Shown one piece after another: positions 1-9,394 of a stretch of DNA of 64,000 nucleotides. A program made the position numbers and the translations under genes. The notes under the pieces are model-generated. The model was not told the DNA's origin. It did no database searches and saw only the letters and a list, made by a program, of their open reading frames with translations. The DNA comes from Paenibacillus sp. E222 (GTDB taxonomy: Bacteria; Bacillota; Bacilli; Paenibacillales; Paenibacillaceae), in the NCBI RefSeq assembly GCF_013401555.1, contig NZ_CP058552.1, forward strand, positions 4,898,001-4,962,000. The letters are read 5' to 3'. Each line of letters opens with the position of its first letter. Positions within the stretch are counted from its first letter, which is position 1.

Positions 1-132
1 GTTCTTGAGGAGCTGTCAGAGTTTGGCGAACACCATCGTGAGGAATTAGTCGATACATTCTGTGCAGCAATGGCTGCAAAACCGGAACTTGCGGATGTAC
101 TGGATGAGATCCAAGGCCGGCTATTAATCTAA
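1..132 (+). CDS. 3' end of an unidentified gene
   Basis: The reading frame is open from the first base and ends with TAA at 130-132, giving the last 43 residues of a protein whose body lies outside the window. The tail is acidic and probably helical (it contains EELVDTF and LADVLDEIQ). No family can be named from it. It ends 16 bases before the next gene and points the same way, so it is probably the upstream member of the carbohydrate operon that follows. Confidence 0.6.
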   Translation, partial: VLEELSEFGEHHREELVDTFCAAMAAKPELADVLDEIQGRLLI

Positions 133-148
133 TAAGGAGCGCTGTCAT

Positions 149-1243
149 ATGGTTGAAAATGACGAAGAGTTAAGAGAATATTTTCCCGAGCAATTCCCGG
201 TATTAGAGGGGGAGCCGGAAGCCGGACAATGGTACAGGCTCCCGGTTCCCGGAGCAATAAGTGCAGATGGCTTGCCTTACTGGGGATTCCTGCGGAAAGG
301 AACAGAGCCGGGCCTTATCGTTTATTTCTCCGGTGGAGGTGTATCGCTGAATGCATATATGGCGGCACGTCCCAATAAGTTAAATGAGACATCGGAGACA
401 TTTTATTTTGACGGCAAAGCGTTGCCGTACATCGATGCATTCGCAAAGCGAGGCATCTTTGACCCTTCCCAAGATAATCCGTTCCGAAATTGGAGCTGCA
501 TCTTGGTAAGCTATACGACAGGTGACTTCCATGTGGGGAATGGCGACTACCCTTATACAGCAATAGACGGTTCGCCTGCTGTGCTGCATCATCATGGCTA
601 TCGGAACTATCGGGGGCTTATGGAGCAAGCGATTAAATTTATATCTGTACCAGCGAAACTGCTGATCACCGGCGGCAGTGCGGGCGCTTTCGGTGCTTCA
701 GCTTTAGCTGCGGATGTCATGGATTATTTCCCGGAGTGCCGGGATGTGACCTGCTGCCCGGATAGCTCTTTGATGCTCTATAACGATTGGCAGGAAGTTG
801 CTCAGCATGTCTGGCAGGCAAATGAACGGATATGGAAACCGCTGCACAGTCCAAATATTTGTCTTGACTGGCTGCGCGACCTCTATACTGAGAAGGGTGA
901 CAGTGTACGGTATCTTTATATATGCTCCATTAGGGATAGTGCATTGGCCACGTATCAACATTTTATTGATCACGGTACTATGGAGCTTACGAGGGAACAG
1001 AGTCTGCAATTCGAAAAGGATCTTAGGGATATGACCGATGTGATGAAGGCCGAAATCCCCGGCATTGGAATATTCCTGCTGGATACCCCCGAAACGGGGC
1101 TTGATTCGGAGCTCCTAGGTACACAGCATACCTTCCTTCACACCCCAGAGTTTTTCCAGCCTGTCAGTAATGGCGTCAGTCTTCGGGAATGGCTGTGGAA
1201 TGCCGTCAATGGAACCATTTCTAGTATAGGGCTGCAACGTTGA
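149..1243 (+). CDS. pectin acetylesterase-family hydrolase (first of a tandem pair)
   Basis: A 364-residue serine hydrolase of the pectinacetylesterase/Notum family, expected to remove acetyl or other acyl groups from pectin-type oligosaccharides. Visible family marks are an oxyanion-type glycine stretch (FSGGGVSLN, about residues 59-67), the nucleophile elbow GGSAGAFG with Ser near 177, a plausible Asp in SIRDSA near 263, and a His in TQHTFLH near 328. There is no signal peptide or membrane segment, so it should work in the cytoplasm on imported fragments. Start ATG 149 follows AAGGAGC at a normal distance. The next gene is a close paralogue. Family assignment is firm; the exact ester is inferred from the neighbouring rhamnosidases. 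Confidence 0.82.
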   Translation: MVENDEELREYFPEQFPVLEGEPEAGQWYRLPVPGAISADGLPYWGFLRKGTEPGLIVYFSGGGVSLNAYMAARPNKLNETSETFYFDGKALPYIDAFAKRGIFDPSQDNPFRNWSCILVSYTTGDFHVGNGDYPYTAIDGSPAVLHHHGYRNYRGLMEQAIKFISVPAKLLITGGSAGAFGASALAADVMDYFPECRDVTCCPDSSLMLYNDWQEVAQHVWQANERIWKPLHSPNICLDWLRDLYTEKGDSVRYLYICSIRDSALATYQHFIDHGTMELTREQSLQFEKDLRDMTDVMKAEIPGIGIFLLDTPETGLDSELLGTQHTFLHTPEFFQPVSNGVSLREWLWNAVNGTISSIGLQR

Positions 1244-1275
1244 AAAGGCCCAAAACTTTAAAGGAGCGAAACCTA

Positions 1276-2382
1276 ATGTTTGATAATGTAGAAGAGTATA
1301 AAAAATATCTCCAAGAGCATCAGTTACCTGTGTTAGAGGGAGTGCCGGATAAAGGACAGTGGTATAGAGTTCCTGTTCCTGGAGCCATTTGTGCAGGAGG
1401 CTCGCCTTACTGGGGCTACCTGCGTAAAGGAACAGAGCCGGGGCTTATCGTCTTCTTTTTGGGGGGAGGCGTATCATTGAATGCTTATACGGCCGCACGG
1501 CCAACTCGGTTAGGTGCGCAAGAAGAGAATTTTTATGTTGACGATAAGGCATTGCAATTTAACGATTTGGCATTTAATCGCGGAATCTTTGATGAAACAC
1601 CGGATAATCCTTTTAGGAACTGGAGTTTCATCTTCGTCAGCTACGCTACAGGAGATTTTCATGTGGGAAATGGCGATTATCATTATACAGCAAGAGACGG
1701 CTCTCCTGCGGTGCTGCACCATCATGGGTACTCCAACTACAGCGGGCTTATGGAGCAAGCGACGAAACATCTATCTACACCGACAAAACTGTTGATTACG
1801 GGAACAAGTGGCGGCGCATTCGGTGCTGCAGCCTTAACTTCGGATGTCATGAGTTATTTTCCGGAGTGCCGTGATGTAACCTGCTGCCCTGATAGCGCTT
1901 TGTTACTTAATGACCAGTGGAAGACAATAGCACAGAACATCTGGCAGGCGAGCGAACGGATATGGGAGCCGCTCCAGGGTCCAAATATCTGCCTTGACTG
2001 GATGCGTACCCTCTATGCCGAGAAGGGGAATGACGTTCGATATCTTTATATCAACTCCATTAGAGATACTGCTTTTGCCATGTATCAACACTATATTGAT
2101 CACGGCACCTTAGAAGTGAAGCGGGAACAGTGTCTGCAATTCGAGAAGGATCTCAAGGAGATGGTCGATGCCTTGAAGTCCGAAATTCCCGGCATCGGCA
2201 TCTTCCTATTCGATAACCCGATTGGGGAGATGTACTCGGAATCTATGGGTACAACGCATACCCTAATTCACGACCCCGAATTTTATCGTCCGGTCAAACA
2301 TGGCACCAGCCTACGGGATTGGCTGTGGAGTGCCGTGAATGGAAATGTGTACGATGCAGGTCTCGACCTACTTGAAGGCTAG
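1276..2382 (+). CDS. pectin acetylesterase-family hydrolase (second of the pair)
   Basis: This 368-residue protein parallels its upstream neighbour over its whole length. It shares the glycine stretch, the nucleophile motif (here GTSGGAFG), the CRDVTCCPDS block and the TTHTLIHDPEF His region, so the pair arose by tandem duplication. The frame could open at a TTG at 1240 overlapping the previous stop, but AAAGGAG lies just upstream of ATG 1276, which also gives an N-terminus matching the paralogue. It has no signal peptide and is presumably cytoplasmic. The nucleophile loop differs (GTSGG against GGSAG), which may mark a different acyl or glycan preference. Confidence 0.8.
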   Translation: MFDNVEEYKKYLQEHQLPVLEGVPDKGQWYRVPVPGAICAGGSPYWGYLRKGTEPGLIVFFLGGGVSLNAYTAARPTRLGAQEENFYVDDKALQFNDLAFNRGIFDETPDNPFRNWSFIFVSYATGDFHVGNGDYHYTARDGSPAVLHHHGYSNYSGLMEQATKHLSTPTKLLITGTSGGAFGAAALTSDVMSYFPECRDVTCCPDSALLLNDQWKTIAQNIWQASERIWEPLQGPNICLDWMRTLYAEKGNDVRYLYINSIRDTAFAMYQHYIDHGTLEVKREQCLQFEKDLKEMVDALKSEIPGIGIFLFDNPIGEMYSESMGTTHTLIHDPEFYRPVKHGTSLRDWLWSAVNGNVYDAGLDLLEG

Positions 2383-2426
2383 ATGTGAATAATTGATATT
2401 GAAATGGATAAAATAGATTCTTTATG

Positions 2427-2459
2427 GCTGACGTTGACGATAGACGACGTCAGCTTTTT
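2427..2459 (+). terminator. intrinsic terminator after the esterase pair
   Basis: Perfect 8-bp arms GCTGACGT and ACGTCAGC (2427-2434 and 2447-2454) are followed by TTTTT. This ends the esterase transcript before the binding-protein gene. Confidence 0.8.
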
Positions 2460-2495
2460 GTTGTTCATTCAAAGTCTCAATTAAGTTTAAAATGA

Positions 2496-2612
2496 GATAT
2501 TGCCAATGTTAATGAAGAGATTCAATTTAGTATCCAGGATTACGCAGGTGTGGATATTGGCAAGCTAATATCAGGGGAAGAAGATTCAGCACAGTTGACA
2601 AGTTACAGTTAG
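2496..2612 (+). other. short open stretch, possible gene remnant
   Basis: The interval 2383-2725 holds one terminator and otherwise no gene. Within it a 38-codon stretch without a start codon reads like protein (NVNEEIQFSI, then DYAGVDIGKLI) and stops at 2612. It has no ribosome site and no recognised family. It may be a decayed gene end or chance. Confidence 0.2.
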
Positions 2613-2687
2613 CACTTTTCGAATTGTGGTTTGGATTGAGATATCGAATGTTGCTTATCCGTTATTTCATGGCCGGGAATATGTTTC

Positions 2688-2706
2688 TATAATGAAAGCG
2701 TAATCA
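2688..2706 (+). promoter_or_regulatory. -10 element overlapping a CcpA cre-like site
   Basis: TATAAT at 2688-2693 runs directly into TGAAAGCGTAATCA (2693-2706), which matches 13 of 14 positions of the cre consensus TGWAARCGYTWNCW. No good -35 is visible. The position just upstream of the solute-binding gene suits catabolite repression by blocking initiation. Confidence 0.45.
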
Positions 2707-2725
2707 AAAATATTTGGGGGTTTGA

Positions 2726-4438
2726 ATGAATATGAAATCAAAATGGCTAGCTACCGTTCTTTCTGTTGGGTTACTCACTACTGCGCTAATCGGTTGTAGC
2801 AATGGAAATAACAGCGACGGGGCCGAGAAGGGTGAGGCAACACCAGAGGCAACGAAGAAGCTGAATATCGTGAATGGCAAGATCGAACCGGCAGCGTCGT
2901 TTACCACCGTTATGGGAGAAAATCCGGGCTATAAATATAGAGAAGGGGAATCCGTTACGGACAATGTATTCACCCGCTGGGCCGAGGACAAATTTGGCGT
3001 ACAGATTAAAACTTTATGGACAGGCGGCGGTACGGATGGTTCGTATGATACGAAATTGAAACTCATGCTCTCTGCGAACGACGAATTGCCAGATATCGTA
3101 ATGTCGGGTAGTCCCGCTAACACCAATCTTCTCATCGATTCGGGCAAGTTCATGGAAGTGGAAGAAGTGTTCGAGAAATATGCCTCTCCAACTTGGAAAA
3201 GTGCGTTAGCCGATATAAAGGATCCCTGGTTATCGGTCACTCGAGACGGCAAAAAGATGGCGATTCCAGGAACTTCTACAGATTACGGGCAATCAAACAA
3301 CGTTTTATGGATCCGTCAGGACTGGCTGGACAAGCTCAAGTTGAAAGCACCTACTACAATTGAAGAGTTGGAGACGGTCATGGATGCCTTCGTCAATCAG
3401 GATCCAGACGGTAATGGGCAGAAGGATACGTTTGCCCTGGATTTTGCCATGAAGGATAAGATGACTGGCAACCTCCTTGGAGACGGAGCCTGGATCTTTG
3501 GACTTTACGGGGCCATGCCGGAAAGATGGTATCCAGGAGAAGACGGAAAGCTTCAAAATGGTTCGATTCTACCGGGGGTCAAGCAGGGCTTAATGAAGAT
3601 GAAAGAGTGGAAGGATAAAGGGTATTTTGCGAGCGATATTGCGTTACATGACCCCAATACAATTGTCACCGCGGTCACATCTAATAAGGTTGGGATTGTC
3701 GCAGCGCCTTCTTTCTTCATCCAATATCCTGGTTCCATGCTGCTCGCGACCAACCCTACGGCGATGTTCAAACCCTATCCGCTGCCGCATGGGGTCAATG
3801 GCCCAGCTTTGCATACCTATTTTACGATATCCGGCGGGACCGTGATCAATAAAGATATTTCGGATGAAGCGCTTCAAGCCTACTTTCATTATATGAACTC
3901 GATGTATGCTGTCTACGAATCCGATAATCCTCTTGAATATTTCAAAGGATTTCAGGAGGGCTACCAATATGTTGTCAAAGATGGAAAGATTGTAACCGAT
4001 GAGAAAGAGATTCCCGGTGGAAAGATTAATTCGAACGATTACATTTTTGGAAGCATGCCGGATGTTTCCTCAAAGATGAAAGAAATAACATTAAAAGTGG
4101 CAAAGAAAGAAGAACTCACAGAGAAAGATCGTGCCTTTATGCAAGCTCTTGGGATTGCAGACGACACCAATCCATTACAAAGAATCGTGTACGATGCGAT
4201 GCTTATATCCATGAATGAAGAATCCTCGCGCGTAAGGGAACATTACATGGGTCCGGTAACGTCCACCATGTCGTCCAGAAATGAGCTGCTGCAAAAAATG
4301 CAAATGGAGACATTCTCGAAGATCATCTATGGACAGTCTCCGGTGGATGCGTTTGATCAATTTGTAGAGAAATGGAAGTCTTCGGGCGGTGATACCATTA
4401 CAAAAGAAGTCAATGAATGGTACGATTCCGTCAAATAA
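2726..4438 (+). CDS. ABC sugar transporter solute-binding lipoprotein
   Basis: A 570-residue extracellular binding protein of the LplA-like family 1 group that captures oligosaccharides for import. The N-terminus has a basic start, a hydrophobic stretch and the lipobox LIGC (lipidated Cys near residue 24), then a Gly/Asn/Ser linker. The motif QDPDGNGQKDTFA near 225 is a Ca-loop-like signature common in this family. The start ATG at 2726 is 6 bases from GGGGG; ATG 2732 is an alternative. Two permease genes follow after a terminator, and a cre-like site precedes it. The ligand is inferred from the flanking GH78 and esterase genes as a rhamnose-containing pectic oligosaccharide. Confidence 0.85.
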   Translation: MNMKSKWLATVLSVGLLTTALIGCSNGNNSDGAEKGEATPEATKKLNIVNGKIEPAASFTTVMGENPGYKYREGESVTDNVFTRWAEDKFGVQIKTLWTGGGTDGSYDTKLKLMLSANDELPDIVMSGSPANTNLLIDSGKFMEVEEVFEKYASPTWKSALADIKDPWLSVTRDGKKMAIPGTSTDYGQSNNVLWIRQDWLDKLKLKAPTTIEELETVMDAFVNQDPDGNGQKDTFALDFAMKDKMTGNLLGDGAWIFGLYGAMPERWYPGEDGKLQNGSILPGVKQGLMKMKEWKDKGYFASDIALHDPNTIVTAVTSNKVGIVAAPSFFIQYPGSMLLATNPTAMFKPYPLPHGVNGPALHTYFTISGGTVINKDISDEALQAYFHYMNSMYAVYESDNPLEYFKGFQEGYQYVVKDGKIVTDEKEIPGGKINSNDYIFGSMPDVSSKMKEITLKVAKKEELTEKDRAFMQALGIADDTNPLQRIVYDAMLISMNEESSRVREHYMGPVTSTMSSRNELLQKMQMETFSKIIYGQSPVDAFDQFVEKWKSSGGDTITKEVNEWYDSVK

Positions 4439-4451
4439 CCTATTATTGATC

Positions 4452-4496
4452 AGCGGTCTTGATGTGGATTCACGCATCAAGACCGCTCTTTTTTTT
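4452..4496 (+). terminator. intrinsic terminator between binding protein and permeases
   Basis: Perfect arms AGCGGTCTTGATG and CATCAAGACCGCT are followed by a run of nine or more T. It should let the binding protein be transcribed in excess over the permeases, or uncouple the two. Confidence 0.9.
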
Positions 4497-4623
4497 GGAG
4501 CTGGCCTCCATAATTTTAATATTTAGAATGCGTTATTGGTATTTGCATTGCTTTATATCAAGCCGAAATGCCCATCACTATAATAAAAATAGATTACAAG
4601 AATCAGGTGGGAGGATTTAGACA

Positions 4624-5556
4624 ATGGGCATGAATACTGCTGTACCGGCAAAAAAAAAGAAATTCACTAGACAAAAAGGTAGCTGGGGATTATACCTTAT
4701 GCTTCTGCCCGCTGTGGTACTGACCGCAATTTTTGTCTACATACCCATGAGCGGCCTGTTAATGGCCTTTCAGGATTATAAGCCCTCTCTGGGGATTTCC
4801 AAATCTCCCTGGGTCGGGTTGGACCAATTCAAGTTTTTATTTGAATATCCCGACAGCATGCAGGTCATTTGGAACACGCTGAAAATTTCGTTTCTCAAAT
4901 TAGCCATTGGCATGTTCAGTACCCTTGCGTTTGCGCTGCTGATCAATGAGGTGAAACACAAATTTCTGCGCACCTCGGTTCAAACCTTTGTGTTTCTGCC
5001 TCACTTCATTTCCTGGGTGGTGCTCGGCGGTATCTTCATCCAGCTGTTGAATCCGGAATATGGATTAGTGAACCAACTGCTGAAAGCCTTGGGTCACGAG
5101 CCCGTGTTCTTTCTAGGCAGCAACCACTGGTTTGTGCCAATCGTGCTCTTTACGGATGCATGGAAAGAATTCGGTTACGGGTCCATCATTTATCTGGCGG
5201 CCCTGGTGGGCATTAATCCGGCTCTCTATGAAGCTGCTCAGCTTGACGGAGCGAGCAAGCTGAAACAAATGTTGAATATTACCCTTCCCAGCCTGATCCC
5301 TACTATCTGTGTCATGCTGACGATCTCCCTGGGCGGTGTGCTCAATGCAGGCTTTGACCAAATCTTCAACTTGTACAATCCGCTGGTCTATGAGAGCGGC
5401 GATATCATCGATACCTTCGTGTTCCGTATCGGTTTGATCGGCGGGAATTTCAGTTTCGGTACAGCGATCGGATTGTTCAAGTCTGTAGTGGGCCTGATCC
5501 TGATTCTAGGCGGATACCGGCTCGCCTACAAAGTTGCAGGTTATAAGATTTTCTAA
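4624..5556 (+). CDS. ABC sugar transporter permease, LplB type
   Basis: A 310-residue inner-membrane permease with six predicted helices. The EAA loop signature is clear (YEAAQLDGASKLKQM followed by ITLPSLIP, about residues 198-220) and docks the ATPase. No ATPase gene is nearby, as is usual for this group, which shares a general MsmX-type ATPase; that last point is family knowledge. Start ATG 4624 follows GGGAGG. Eleven bases separate it from the second permease, so the two form one unit paired with the upstream binding protein. Confidence 0.87.
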   Translation: MGMNTAVPAKKKKFTRQKGSWGLYLMLLPAVVLTAIFVYIPMSGLLMAFQDYKPSLGISKSPWVGLDQFKFLFEYPDSMQVIWNTLKISFLKLAIGMFSTLAFALLINEVKHKFLRTSVQTFVFLPHFISWVVLGGIFIQLLNPEYGLVNQLLKALGHEPVFFLGSNHWFVPIVLFTDAWKEFGYGSIIYLAALVGINPALYEAAQLDGASKLKQMLNITLPSLIPTICVMLTISLGGVLNAGFDQIFNLYNPLVYESGDIIDTFVFRIGLIGGNFSFGTAIGLFKSVVGLILILGGYRLAYKVAGYKIF

Positions 5557-5567
5557 GGAGTGGACTT

Positions 5568-6440
5568 ATGCGTAGAACAGCCAAATTCAGTACATTTCAA
5601 CTCATCAACAATATCATCATGGTCATGCTGGCCGTGATCTGCATCCTGCCGTTTCTTCATGTTTTGTCTGTATCCTTAAGTTCCAGTGCAGCCGTATCTG
5701 CCAATAAAGTAACCTTTTGGCCGATTGGGTTGAATTTGAACTCTTACAGCAGGGCGCTGGAAGATACCCAATTGCTTCGTTCCCTCTGGATTTCGGTGGA
5801 ACGGACCTTGTTAAGTGTAACGTTGGGGCTGACGGTGACCAGTATGGCAGCTTATGTACTGTCCAAAGGCGGAGGACAGAAAGGGATTGCGGGCTACAAG
5901 TGGTTTGTCGGATTTTTTATTGTAGCCATGCTTTTCAACGGAGGGATGATTCCGACGTATCTGGTGGTGACCAAAATGGGTCTGTATAACACCATATGGG
6001 CGCTGATCCTGCCGACGATGATCAATGTATTTAATATCATCCTGATTATGAATTTTTTCAAGGCATTACCGCAGGAGCTGGAAGAAGCAGCATTTATAGA
6101 TGGTGCCGGGCACTGGAAAGTGTATCTGAGAGTGATGTTACCCTTGTCGCTGCCGGTCATGGCAACAGTAGGGCTGTTCACGGTGGTAGGAGAATGGAAT
6201 GAATGGTTGGCGGGTCAAATCTATATGAAGCCGGAAAACGCCCCGCTGAGTACGTTCTTGAAGGCTGCTATATCGATGCCCAATATTGATATCAAGAATG
6301 CAGAAGCCGCAGCGAAATTCAATGCATTGTCCTTGAATTCTGCCCAAATCTTCATCGGAGCTTTGCCGATCTTGCTGATCTATCCCTTCCTCCAAAAATT
6401 CTTTGCGAAAGGTATAGTGATTGGGGCAGTGAAGGAGTAG
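5568..6440 (+). CDS. ABC sugar transporter permease, LplC/AraQ type
   Basis: The 290-residue second permease of the importer, with six predicted helices and the EAA loop EEAAFIDGAGHWKVYLR followed by VMLPLSLP. The start ATG 5568 lies 8 bases after TAAGGAG. The typical family ending, in which the last helix runs into KFFAKGIVIGAVKE, is present. It pairs with the LplB-type permease immediately upstream. Confidence 0.87.
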   Translation: MRRTAKFSTFQLINNIIMVMLAVICILPFLHVLSVSLSSSAAVSANKVTFWPIGLNLNSYSRALEDTQLLRSLWISVERTLLSVTLGLTVTSMAAYVLSKGGGQKGIAGYKWFVGFFIVAMLFNGGMIPTYLVVTKMGLYNTIWALILPTMINVFNIILIMNFFKALPQELEEAAFIDGAGHWKVYLRVMLPLSLPVMATVGLFTVVGEWNEWLAGQIYMKPENAPLSTFLKAAISMPNIDIKNAEAAAKFNALSLNSAQIFIGALPILLIYPFLQKFFAKGIVIGAVKE

Positions 6441-6457
6441 GACAAGCCTGATCAGGA

Positions 6458-6613
6458 ATGGGAGGTCAAGATTCATATGAAGAAAAAAATGAAAGCAGCA
6501 TTATCTATTCTTGCTCTAATGGATGCTACGGAAACGGACGTGTTGTCTTTATTTATAAAGAATCTAAAAAGATCAATATACATGTAACTCAGTGGCGTGA
6601 AAACAACGGCTGA
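6458..6613 (+). pseudogene. small remnant between permease and rhamnosidase genes
   Basis: A 51-codon frame from 6458 to TGA 6613 has protein-like sequence (NGCYGNGRVVFIYKES, then INIHVTQW) and resembles the C-terminal end of a larger enzyme whose body is missing. A second frame, 6477-6587, starts MKKKMKAAL after GGGAGG and has better translation signals but a less convincing protein. Both cannot be real over their length. I favour a deletion scar holding the end of a lost gene. No family is assigned. Confidence 0.3.
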
Positions 6614-6632
6614 TGAAAGGACGGAGATTAAT

Positions 6633-9365
6633 TTGCTTCATATATATGACCTAAGGACTGAATATCTTTGTAATCCATTGGGACTTGACGAGCCGCGGCC
6701 GCGGTTCTCGTGGAAACTGAAAAGTGACAATATTGGAGTGATACAGTCCAATTACCAGATTATTGCTTATTCTAACGGGAAGATAATTTGGAATAGCGGA
6801 ATGGTTACTAGCAGTGAAAGTCAGTTCATCCGCTATGATGGAGCAGAATTGGTAAGCAGACAACAAGTGGTTTGGAAGGTATCGGTGACATCAGTCGACG
6901 AAACTGGTATCCAAGAAAACGCTCATAGCGAATTTGCACGATTGGAGATGGGATTGCTTCATCCGGCGGACTGGCAGGCGAAATGGATTGAACCTGAGTT
7001 GGAGATCGATATCGACGCGCGAAAGCCAGCTCCCTATTTAAGACGAACATTTAAAGTGAAGCCTGGACTTAAGCAGGCGCGTATTTACCAGACAGCGCAT
7101 GGGCTTTATGAGTTCTGGATCAATGGACATACCGGTACGGAGGATAAATTTAAGCCTGGACTGACAAGCTATTATGCCAGAATTCAGATTCAGGCGTACG
7201 ACATCACTAAGCTGCTGAAGGAAGGTTCAAATGCCTGGGCGGTCATGCTTGGCGATGGCTGGTGGCGGGGAATGACCGGCGGAACCGTTAAGAATAACTT
7301 TGGCTATAAGCTGCACTATTTTGGACAGATCGAATTAACCTATGAAAACGGTGAAAGGGAAGTAATAGGTACAGATGAGCGCTTTAAATACGCTACGGGG
7401 GGCATGCTGGCTTCCGATATGCTCATGGGCGACATTTTTGACGCTAGAAAGGAATTTGTGGATTGGAAATTGGCCGTGTTCGATGACAATTCATGGATGA
7501 ACGTGCACTGTACAACCGAGCATGCAGATGTCCGATTAATTGCCAGCAGCAGTGTCCCGGTCAGAGAAAAAGAGCAGTTCACTGCACAGCCGTTCCGGGA
7601 TGCAGCGGGACAGCTGGTACTTGATTTTGGCCAAAATATTGCCGGATATGTAAAAATGAAGCTGAAAAACTGCAAAGCTGGCCAGAAAATAAGATTAGTC
7701 CATGGGGAAGATCTCAAGGACGGGTGTTTTTCGCTCGACAACATTAAGCATGGTGTCCTGCAGTCCTCTGAATTCCAGGAAGTGATTTATTATTGTTCCG
7801 GAAATGCTGAAGAGGAATACTGTCCGTTATTTTCTATTTTCGGTTTCCGGTATGTTCTTGTGGAAGGCTACAATGAAGACATCAACGAAGGAGACTTTAC
7901 GGCAATCGCCGTTTATTCCGATATGGAAGAGACAGGCAGCTTTATTTGCTCCAACCTGCTAATTAACAAGCTCGTACTGAATAGCTTCTGGAGTCAGAAA
8001 GGGAATTTCATGGATGTCCCGGTGGATTGCCCGACCCGTGAGCGGAATGCCTGGACTGGTGATGCCCAGATTTATGTACGGACCGCTGCTGATTTTATGA
8101 ATGTATATTCCTTCTTTGAAAAATGGCTTAAAGATCTATCGCTGGAGCAATATGCGAGTGGAAAAGTCGGCATCACTTTCCCTTCTACCAGTAGTGTTCA
8201 CAATCCGGTGGAACTGGAACGGAACATAAAGGACAACCCTTTATGGGCGTTAGCCGGTCCTAGCGGAAATGGCAGCATAGGTGAGGACTGTGCCGGCTGG
8301 GGAGACGCAGCGGTGTGGATTCCTTACATGATTTATCTATGTTATGGTGACAAACAAATTCTCGTTAATCAATATGAAACAGCCAGAAAATGGGTCGATT
8401 ATATGCTTGCCTGTGCAAAAGAGCATAATCCGCTGTATGCACAGGAATCGCAGTATCTAAATTATGAAGAAGGAGAATTAGATGCTGATTATATTTTTGA
8501 CACAAAGATGCATTACGGGGAATGGCTGGAGCCTATCCCGAAAGAGAATACCGGGGAGTCTTTCGTAGAAGCAATCACCAGGATGAGAACACACGGAAAT
8601 CCCCGTGTAGCTACTGCCTATATGTTCCGTTCTGCTGAAAATGTGGCACATATGGCGCAGATCTTGGGCAATCAAGAGGACTGTACGAAATACAAGAAGA
8701 TCGCGGACAAAATCCGTAAAGTTTATGATAGGTACTTGATCGGAGATGACGGGGTTATCGAACCAGGCCATCAGGCGGCTTATGTTCGGGTACTTGCTAT
8801 GGATCTCTGTTCAGAAGAAAAGCGCGAGAGTGTTGTAAAGCAGCTCCTAAAGGAAATAGAAAATAATAACTATCGTCTGAATACCGGCTTTCTATCCACG
8901 CCTTTTTTACTTCATGTACTGGTGGATTACGGATACTCAGAGATTGCTTTCCGGATTTTAGAGCAAACTGAAAATCCAAGCTGGCTGCATGCAGTCATGC
9001 TCGGCAGCACGACCATTCTTGAAAACTGGGACGGGATGGATCAGCATCATGGTTCTTATAATCATTATAGCTATGGTGCTGTCTGCGACTTTTTATTCAG
9101 TAGGGTGGCAGGAATTACTCCATTGTTCGAGGCGCCTGGGTATCGGGAGTTTGAACTTCGACCAATTATTGGTGGCACGCTAACACACGCCGAAGCCAGT
9201 TATGAATGCCTTTATGGAACCATTCGTTCCAGGTGGAAAAAAACGAAAAATGGTTTGATTTATGAATGCAGTGTGCCTGTAAATACAAGAGCTAGAGTGT
9301 ATTTGCCGGATGGACAATGCATTTCCGTAGGAAGCGGCGATTACCGTTTTTCAGTAGGTGCTTAA
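6633..9365 (+). CDS. alpha-L-rhamnosidase, GH78
   Basis: About 910 residues hydrolysing terminal alpha-L-rhamnose from oligosaccharides. N-terminal beta-sandwich domains lead to an (alpha/alpha)6 barrel. The catalytic block VDCPTRERNAWTGDAQ near residues 463-478 carries the Asp, Glu and Asp positions known in GH78, and LENWDG near 796 supplies the later Glu, followed by the usual NHYSYG. Start TTG 6633 sits 6 bases after GGACGGAG and gives the family-typical beginning LHIYDLRTEY; a GTG at 6597 is the upstream alternative. It has no signal peptide, so it acts on imported sugars. Confidence 0.88.
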   Translation: MLHIYDLRTEYLCNPLGLDEPRPRFSWKLKSDNIGVIQSNYQIIAYSNGKIIWNSGMVTSSESQFIRYDGAELVSRQQVVWKVSVTSVDETGIQENAHSEFARLEMGLLHPADWQAKWIEPELEIDIDARKPAPYLRRTFKVKPGLKQARIYQTAHGLYEFWINGHTGTEDKFKPGLTSYYARIQIQAYDITKLLKEGSNAWAVMLGDGWWRGMTGGTVKNNFGYKLHYFGQIELTYENGEREVIGTDERFKYATGGMLASDMLMGDIFDARKEFVDWKLAVFDDNSWMNVHCTTEHADVRLIASSSVPVREKEQFTAQPFRDAAGQLVLDFGQNIAGYVKMKLKNCKAGQKIRLVHGEDLKDGCFSLDNIKHGVLQSSEFQEVIYYCSGNAEEEYCPLFSIFGFRYVLVEGYNEDINEGDFTAIAVYSDMEETGSFICSNLLINKLVLNSFWSQKGNFMDVPVDCPTRERNAWTGDAQIYVRTAADFMNVYSFFEKWLKDLSLEQYASGKVGITFPSTSSVHNPVELERNIKDNPLWALAGPSGNGSIGEDCAGWGDAAVWIPYMIYLCYGDKQILVNQYETARKWVDYMLACAKEHNPLYAQESQYLNYEEGELDADYIFDTKMHYGEWLEPIPKENTGESFVEAITRMRTHGNPRVATAYMFRSAENVAHMAQILGNQEDCTKYKKIADKIRKVYDRYLIGDDGVIEPGHQAAYVRVLAMDLCSEEKRESVVKQLLKEIENNNYRLNTGFLSTPFLLHVLVDYGYSEIAFRILEQTENPSWLHAVMLGSTTILENWDGMDQHHGSYNHYSYGAVCDFLFSRVAGITPLFEAPGYREFELRPIIGGTLTHAEASYECLYGTIRSRWKKTKNGLIYECSVPVNTRARVYLPDGQCISVGSGDYRFSVGA

Positions 9366-9394
9366 TATATTTCATATCTTTCGGAGGAACCCAA

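Noticed and set aside
1240..1275. TTG start for the second esterase overlapping the previous stop
   Set aside because: ATG 1276 has a good AAAGGAG and matches the paralogue's N-terminus.
6477..6587. 36-codon ORF with ribosome site and signal-like start
   Set aside because: Protein after the start is not credible and overlaps a better coding frame; kept only as an observation.
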